From Tigriopus japonicus (Eukaryota; Arthropoda; Copepoda; Harpacticoida; Harpacticidae), in contig JAAGOF010000055.1 of assembly GCA_010645155.1 (NCBI GenBank), forward strand, positions 2,086,072-2,150,071: a stretch of DNA of 64,000 nucleotides, in the 5' to 3' direction. This document shows, piece after piece, positions 58,059 through 64,000 of the stretch; position 1 is the stretch's first letter, and each line of letters starts with the position of its first letter. Below the pieces are notes generated by a model that was not told the DNA's origin, made no database searches, and saw nothing but the letters and a program-made list of their open reading frames with translations. The translations under genes and the position numbers were made by a program.

Positions 58059-59413
58059 CTTGGTGCTCTTCAAACTGTGCAACGTTAGTTTTGGTTGATT
58101 AAAATCAAGATAAATGGAAACTTGTTTTGATGGACATAAGTAATATTCAGGGTGACTGTTGAGTTTTGAGAAAATACGATTTTTTGCGGCTAGGTCGACA
58201 TGAAATGGATAAAATGAAGCTAAAATGTTCTCCAGATAGCTTTTATAGGGTTTTAAGTCATTTTCTAAGCTTCTTGCGCCTATTACATTATCATCTAATT
58301 CTAAAAGTGAACGAGTTTTTCTTCGATCACCCTGTTGATCCGTGTTGTTTTATTGACATGAAAGTAGTGATGGGGGGCAAACAAGAGATTGGGCAAGCTG
58401 TACTGGCACAGTGCTTGGGCTTGCTGAAGCTTGGCATAGATTGGGTGCTTGGACAAGTACTTTTCCCAGCTAACAGGTTTGCCAAATTTGCTATGAACAA
58501 AGAATAAACTTGCCATCCGAATTTCACTAAACCAGGCTGATTCAACCAAATAGGGCCCATACCTTTGAAAGGATGTATTTTTAAGAAAATTACACATTTC
58601 AATTCTCTCACATGGGGAAAAGCAAAATATTTCGAGAATACTAAAAAAAGATTTGGCATTTTACTTTTTCATGTTGGCAACTCTGAGTAAACGAGATTGT
58701 TCCGGAAGTGTGACTTCTAAATCTCGGTCTTGATTAGCCTCAAAAGTGGATTCATGTGTGACCTAGAACCGAAACAAAAAAACATGGTTTTGCAAATGCT
58801 ATCCAAATTGAAATATTTTTTTGTATCACTTCCACTATTTATTGCTAAATTATTAAGGTCAAAAGATCATCGAAAATGCAACTTGACGTTTTTTTCTTCT
58901 AAGTCACACTGCAAGTATCTTAACTCTTCAAAGAGCAACTGCCGGCAACTGCATCTTCCGATGTTCCTTGAGCTTGGGAAGTGTATTGGTGTCTTGCCCA
59001 AGTAATGCTTGTCAACAACTTGTTCTTGGGTGTCTGTGATGACTCATTACTTGCCCAAGTCACATCACTACATGAAAGGGAATCTGATTAGGGCTGCCAA
59101 AACTTACAACTCCAGAAAATAAACAATAACCGGACTTGATTACCGACAACGTCAAAATTATCTATCTAAAATGCAGCCAAAGCTGGATAAAAGAATGTTT
59201 TTAGCCAGCGTCAGTGCCATTTTCATATCAAATGATTTTTTTACTTACGTTAATTGTTTCGCAAGAAAAGGTTTTTTTTATTCTTCCAGCTCGGCCACCC
59301 TGGAACTCATGCTGTCCAATTCTTTCTTTGACAACACGTCCAAGTTCAAGATCCTGTCTGTCTCTTTCTCTTTCTCCGGAATTTGGGCACGGGTTGGTTG
59401 ACCCCATTCCATC
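58059..59413. other. Divergent region between LIAS and MRPS31, nothing recognised
   Basis: No exon or known repeat was seen. It must hold two divergent promoters for mitochondrial genes, but no shared element could be identified by eye. Confidence 0.5.
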
Positions 59414-61001
59414 ATGTGGGCACGATTCATCAGTCGAAATGTGACCTTGAGCCGAGTGGGCGTTGAGCACTCGTCGCCGATTTTCCACTCAAATCGCGGC
59501 TTCCATGGCACGAAAAGTCGTTTCGATTCCGATCCAAAAGATCCCGACGGAAAGTCAGGCTCGAAAAACGAGGACAATCAAGATAAAAAGCCAAAACGAG
59601 TACGGTGTTTCTTTGCTCTGATCTAGATCGTAAAATTATTCCTCTATATGGATGGAAATGGAACACATCGTAGATCTCGAGAAAATTTGATATCTAAAGC
59701 ATGAAATTGTATTTGAATATTGCATTTGCATCCAACTTAGAGCCGATTTTTTACTTCAGGGAATGGCATTTCAAGATCGGTGTTCTCAAATTATCAAATC
59801 AGATTTGTTTTTGTTTTTGGTGTCAAAGGTTCTCAAATGTTGAAATGATTTTGAATTCAGAGTGATTCTACGCTTCGTTTGAGGAATCTGATGAAAGATG
59901 CGGCTCGGCCAATGCCGCAAACCGAAAATCCAGTCAAATTAAGTCGACCGAAGAGGCGAGAAAAACCAACCGTGAGCTCCAAAGGTAATCAAAGGTCGAT
60001 TAAAATCTGTCTCGGATTCAGCAATCGTAATGCTTTGAAATAGACTTGGATGATGACTTGGTCTATGCTACACGAGATGTGGCCAAACACGTGAGTCAAG
60101 GAGAGCCGAAGCGAAAAGTCAAAATCGAGTCCGACCTTCTGCGACATCTGAAAAACACTCAACGTCAATCGAGTGTCAACTTGGAGGATTTGCTCGGCGA
60201 TATCAAGGTAAGTTGATGATGGGCAATTTCTCATAAGGTTTTCTTCAAAATCAGACACAAATTGGTTTTGGATCCTTGTTGGCAGGTGGAGAAAAAGCCT
60301 CAAGAAAGTGAGAGTGAGAAACGCTTTGGTCGATCCAAGGGATCTCCAACTGAGCGCGAATTGACTCGCGAGCAAAAAGAGTTCTTGGAAATGCGTCGAC
60401 GCCAACGACGCGATCAATTTGGCGGTCCTAGAGGCGGTGATGACCAAGAGGACAGGATGGGGGAGCGAATCGTTTTGCCCAAGAACCTTTTTGCCCGGGC
60501 TCCCTTGGGCATTTTCACCGAGCCCGTTCCCGAGAATCCGGATCGCTCGCATGAAATCCCCATGAAAACGTGGGACGCGTGTCAAATGCGCGAAGTCCGA
60601 GTCATAAATTGGCGTCCACCGAGGAATGTGGTCGAAGATATGATTGATCTCACGGAAAAACAAATCTTGTGGCAGTTTCCAATCGATAACGAGCAAGGCA
60701 TCAACTATGTAAGGATTTGCGAGATCAATTTAAAATCTTAAGTTCTGAACAATGTCCTTGGGTTTTATAATTTTAGGACGAGCTCGAGCCTTTTCACCAA
60801 CACGTGTTTTTGGAACGCCATTTAGAGCCATGGTGTCCTAAGGAAGGTCCCGTTCGTCATTTTATGGAATTGGTTTGCGTTGGATTACAGAAGAACGCTC
60901 ACATGACTGTGGCCAAGAAACTCGAAACCATCGAGTGGTTCAAGAACTATTTAATGAGTGAAGAGAAGCAAGAGGTTTTCAAACTCAGCGAAGTGCAGTA
61001 G
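59414..61001 (+). CDS. MRPS31: Mitochondrial small ribosomal subunit protein S31
   Basis: Five exons: 59414-59599, 59861-59984, 60044-60207, 60286-60708 and 60777-61001. Donors are GTACGG, GTAATC, GTAAGT and GTAAGG; all phases fit. The product is 373 aa (human 395). The N-terminus (MWARFISRNVTLSR) is a plausible mitochondrial targeting sequence. A Lys/Asp-rich linker follows. The conserved C-terminal half includes LPKNLFARAPLGIF, KTWDACQMREV, WQFPIDNEQGINY, then GPVRHFMELVCVGLQKNAH and KKLETIEWFKNY, which are hallmark MRPS31 sequences. It is a metazoan-type component of the mitoribosomal small subunit. Intron 2 is only 59 bp. It is transcribed away from LIAS. Confidence 0.93.
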
Positions 61002-61200
61002 TCGTCGACAATTAAACAAATATGAACTTGTCTAACACAAATAACGCTTTATTTGTTTCAATCCATGACTTGGTTGTTCCATAACCAATGAGAGTAAGAA
61101 TACTTGGTAAACGTTGACAATGATGGGGTTTGTTCACCCATTGGCGATAAGTTCTAACGGTAACTTAAACATTCATAGAATCATTCATTGCAATAACTTG

Positions 61201-62764
61201 TCAACTTTCATCCGTTGACGGACTTTGATTGGTGTGTGGACGTGTTTCCAGAATCTTTTGCACCAAAGTTTCCAATAATCGACAACGGATTCCAGGTCGT
61301 TCAAGCTTCACCCGGCACATTCCGCATTGAGTCATTCGTCCATAACACGTGTCACACACGCAATGCCCATTTCGACATTGAAAAATGGGGCCCAACATGG
61401 GCTCTACACAAACCACGCACTCGATTTCCGGCTCTACGGAAAACTCCGAACTGCCTTTTCGTTTGATTTCACTCGCCGCTTCTGGTGCATTTTCTTGCTG
61501 AAGGTTCTTCCATTCTTGGACGAGTTGCTTGGATTGTTGATCCAAAGCCTCCATGGTTAATCGATGTTGATCCTTGAGAGAATCGGCCGTGGTGCTGAGC
61601 TCTCTGCATCTATTTTTGCTGTTTTCAACCGCTTCTTGGCTCTTCCGTATCGTCGATTCGTGGGCGGATTGAGTTTTGCGCTCTTCCAAGAGTTTTCGTT
61701 CAACTTGTTCGGCAAGCAATCGATAAATCCTTCGTTTCTCGGCTCGTTCATTCTCGAGTTTTTGTCGCTCGCGCAGATTCTTCCGCTTCTTCTCTAATTC
61801 AGCATCACGCCTACAAATCAACCTTAGATTTTCAACGCTGCTAGTTTTGAATAAAACATTTTCAACTCACACAGTCCAGTCTGATAATGCCTCCAAGACC
61901 TCTTCCTGTTCTCTTGGAGAGACTATTGGAGTTGAAACTGACGATCTTTCACTTCGACGCTCCGGGGTTGCAGGCAAAGAAGAACTTTGGAAAGGACGAA
62001 AGGCTTCAACTCTGATGGGACGTGGCCATCTTCGACAATACAAGTCCTAGAATAACAGGACATCAAAGTTGATTTTAGTCTTAAAATCAATACTTTGTAC
62101 TGAAACCATAGAATCCATTTTGAAAGGAGTTTGTTACGAGTAATGAAGACCTTGATGGGGCACCTGTATCATACTCTTTCTTTCGATTAATTGCTCTAGT
62201 TTTCTGTATATTGGTCATTTTTAGTGCAATTCATAGTTCTGTATTTAATTAAAAAAACATTTGATCGCATCTGCAGTATTTTGTTCCAAGAATACTCACC
62301 AAATGTCCAAATTCGGCGAGACACGCTTGTCGCTCATCGGGATTGGAAAACACGAGTTCGCCGGCGATGGAGCGACGTTGACCGTTAACGATTCTGCCCA
62401 CCGGCCGCAAATGGATATCGAGTGGAACGTGCGGTCGAATCAGGCTCAGAATCTCGTCGGACGTCACATCGGACGGCAAAAGTCCGATGAACACGGATAA
62501 CTCTCCATTATTACTCGCCGGTCGCATCGGATTAGCCATCATCTCAGTCCGATGCAAGAGCAAATCCAGATCCAAGGGTCCAACAACAGTGGATCGGCCT
62601 CTCAGGGCCCTGCTCGAGACGTTATGAATGGGTGCGGGCGATAACTGAGAGAGGGTTCGTTGCCCTTGGACCAAAGTCTCTCGATGGGAACTTGCCAATT
62701 GGGCCAGAATGGAACTGAAGGAGGTGGGAGGAAAGGACGAGTAACCAGAAGGACTGAACGACAT
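61201..62764 (-). CDS. RING-finger protein with N-terminal RRM-like segment and coiled coil
   Basis: Three exons: 62764-62300, 62046-61871 and 61810-61201, with phases 0 and 2; the product is 416 aa. The donor GTGAGT at 61870 was chosen over an overlapping GTGTGA because only it keeps the frame. Residues about 88-155 (ELSVFIGLLPSDVT, ending AGELVFSNPDERQACLAEFG) resemble an RRM-like alpha/beta fold. Residues about 215-315 are a charged coiled coil. The C-terminal RING has ligands C345, C348, C359, H363, C366, C369, C376 and C379, a C3HC4 arrangement with the sina/SIAH-like spacing. It is probably an E3 ubiquitin ligase. I do not recognise an orthologue, and the RRM assignment is tentative. 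Confidence 0.85.
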
Positions 62765-63926
62765 TTTGAACGCCGGTGACGTGATTCAGAGAGACGGCCT
62801 TTGGACAGAATGATATGGTGGGAATGTTACAAAGGCGAGCATATTTGAGGGAGATGCTCGGAGAAATGGCATCATGGGATTGCTATTTTTGCATTGGTTT
62901 TCTACTACAACAGGAACATGGACGACGAAGCTGATGAGGAAAAAAAAGGATTTTGGTGAGCTTGTATTCTTAACTAAGACTAAACTATTAAAAAATCGAG
63001 ACCTCGGGGTCAAAATTTACGACTGATTCTGATCATTCTGATTCGCTACGTAGAGCTACAAAGAATGGATGAGCTAACTCGTTTGTGATAATTTCTCGTC
63101 AGGAGATCATTTCGGTCATGTGATGCGTGCTTTTTGTACTAAGCCTGAAGAAGGTCAACTTTTGGACTTGGTTTTGCATGGCACAAGTATGCAAAACGAA
63201 AATTAAGAATCAATTGAATAGTTGTAGCTTCCGTGAAGCAAATACGCGATTTTATGTTAAGAAAAATGAAGTTGATAGATGACTTTTTTTCTGCTTTATG
63301 TCTCCACGGTTTGTTTTTATTTTCTTGTTTTTGTGCATTTTATCGGAAGCATACTAAGTACATATTTGGGCAATGTATCAATGAGAATTTGACGAAAGCA
63401 AAAATAAATGGGTAGAAAAATATACGTTTGGTTGCTCGATCCAGACAGACACGTTAGCTTGCTAGTTAAGTCATTCCACTTTTTGGCCTTTTTGGCCCAA
63501 TATTCATAGCATTTTAACGAACCAACCGATTGACCCTTCTTCCTAAAAAATAATTCTGTCCTTTTCTAATTTCCTTTATTCCAGGAACTTACGGTATCTA
63601 AGACCTCGGCGGTTTATGAAAGGAACAATCCTTTGTCATAGGACATTCAATATATGATTAGTCGTTTTCAAAGCGAAAACCCCCAATTGTTGATTTCGGG
63701 TGGCCTACCAAAATCAAAAAATAAACCGCCCTTCTTCGCGCTTTGACCGCCACCCTGAAATCCTCCACCATCCTAATGTCAACAACAAAGTCAGACTGAC
63801 AAGTCCTACAACCACGCACGCACACACACACCTATTAGATTTAGATCTCCCAAATTTGGTTTCTCCGATCGAATCCTCCCGTGAAACCCCATAAGTGCCA
63901 ACAAACCGCCTAGAGCGATCCTAAGG
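62765..63926. other. Divergent intergenic region at the right end
   Basis: No gene was seen between the start of the RING gene (-) and the possible start of the last gene (+). A CA-rich run lies at about 63816-63830. Confidence 0.5.
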
Positions 63927-64000
63927 ATGAGTTTGCCATCCTCTTCTTCGTTGAGCCGAGTAGGCGGGTCTGGAGGCGGAGCCGGAGCTCGCTGGAAGTG
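63927..64000 (+). CDS. Possible N-terminus of a gene running off the right edge
   Basis: From an ATG at 63927 the frame stays open to the edge and encodes MSLPSSSSLSRVGGSGGGAG and a few more residues. The composition (Ser/Gly/Arg) and local GC rise look like a disordered protein N-terminus. Only 24 codons are visible, so this is a weak call. Confidence 0.35.
   Translation, partial: MSLPSSSSLSRVGGSGGGAGARWK

Noticed and set aside
1..64000. CRISPR arrays, bacterial operons, rRNA genes or canonical tRNA genes
   Set aside because: No regularly spaced direct repeats, rRNA sequence or fully pairing tRNA cloverleaf was seen. The tRNA-like sequences are degenerate.

Overview
This is a window of animal nuclear DNA. 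The coding genes have short GT-AG introns (several of 58-62 bp), AATAAA poly(A) signals, and products typical of metazoans: a ciliary transition-zone protein, ARL3, mitochondrial lipoyl synthase, mitoribosomal protein S31, ID-type HLH factors, a Reeler-domain protein and a VMO-I protein. The compact genes, small introns and Reeler/VMO-I secreted proteins suggest an arthropod, perhaps a crustacean such as a copepod. That is an inference from gene style, not a demonstrated identity. A 200-base run of N (18751-18950) marks an assembly gap.

Left third (1-18.2 kb): the N-terminal part of a secreted cysteine-rich protein on the minus strand runs off the left edge. Next come a three-exon calmodulin-like EF-hand gene (+), a six-exon minus-strand gene for an unrecognised protein of about 530 aa with three helix-GW modules and two PPxY motifs, an RPGRIP1L orthologue (+, three exons, about 1452 aa), and a small secreted Reeler-domain protein (+).

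Middle (18.2-48.7 kb): this part is gene-poor and rich in mobile-element debris. It holds a broken non-LTR retrotransposon, a TIR element, a 1.1-kb palindromic fold-back element with a one-armed copy 20 kb away, several other fold-back/MITE families (one nested insertion keeps a readable target duplication) and an inverted pair of tRNA-derived SINE-like repeats. Three small genes for ID-like HLH proteins lie here (25.7, 29.1 and 46.5 kb). All three have one phase-0 intron at the same point, just before helix 2, so they look like local paralogues.

Right part (48.7-64 kb): this part is gene-dense. It carries a VMO-I family secreted protein (+), then ARL3 (-), a divergent ARL-like GTPase (-), the mitochondrial Obg GTPase MTG2 (-) and lipoyl synthase LIAS (-). 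The last three are on one strand with gaps of about 170 bp. MRPS31 (+), a RING-finger protein with an N-terminal RRM-like segment (-), and the first codons of a possible gene running off the right edge complete the window. Three genes serve mitochondria (MTG2 and MRPS31 the mitoribosome, LIAS lipoylation). Two serve cilia (RPGRIP1L and ARL3).

All gene models were assembled by eye from reading frames and splice signals. Exon phases were checked by counting. No alignment, expression data or database search was available.
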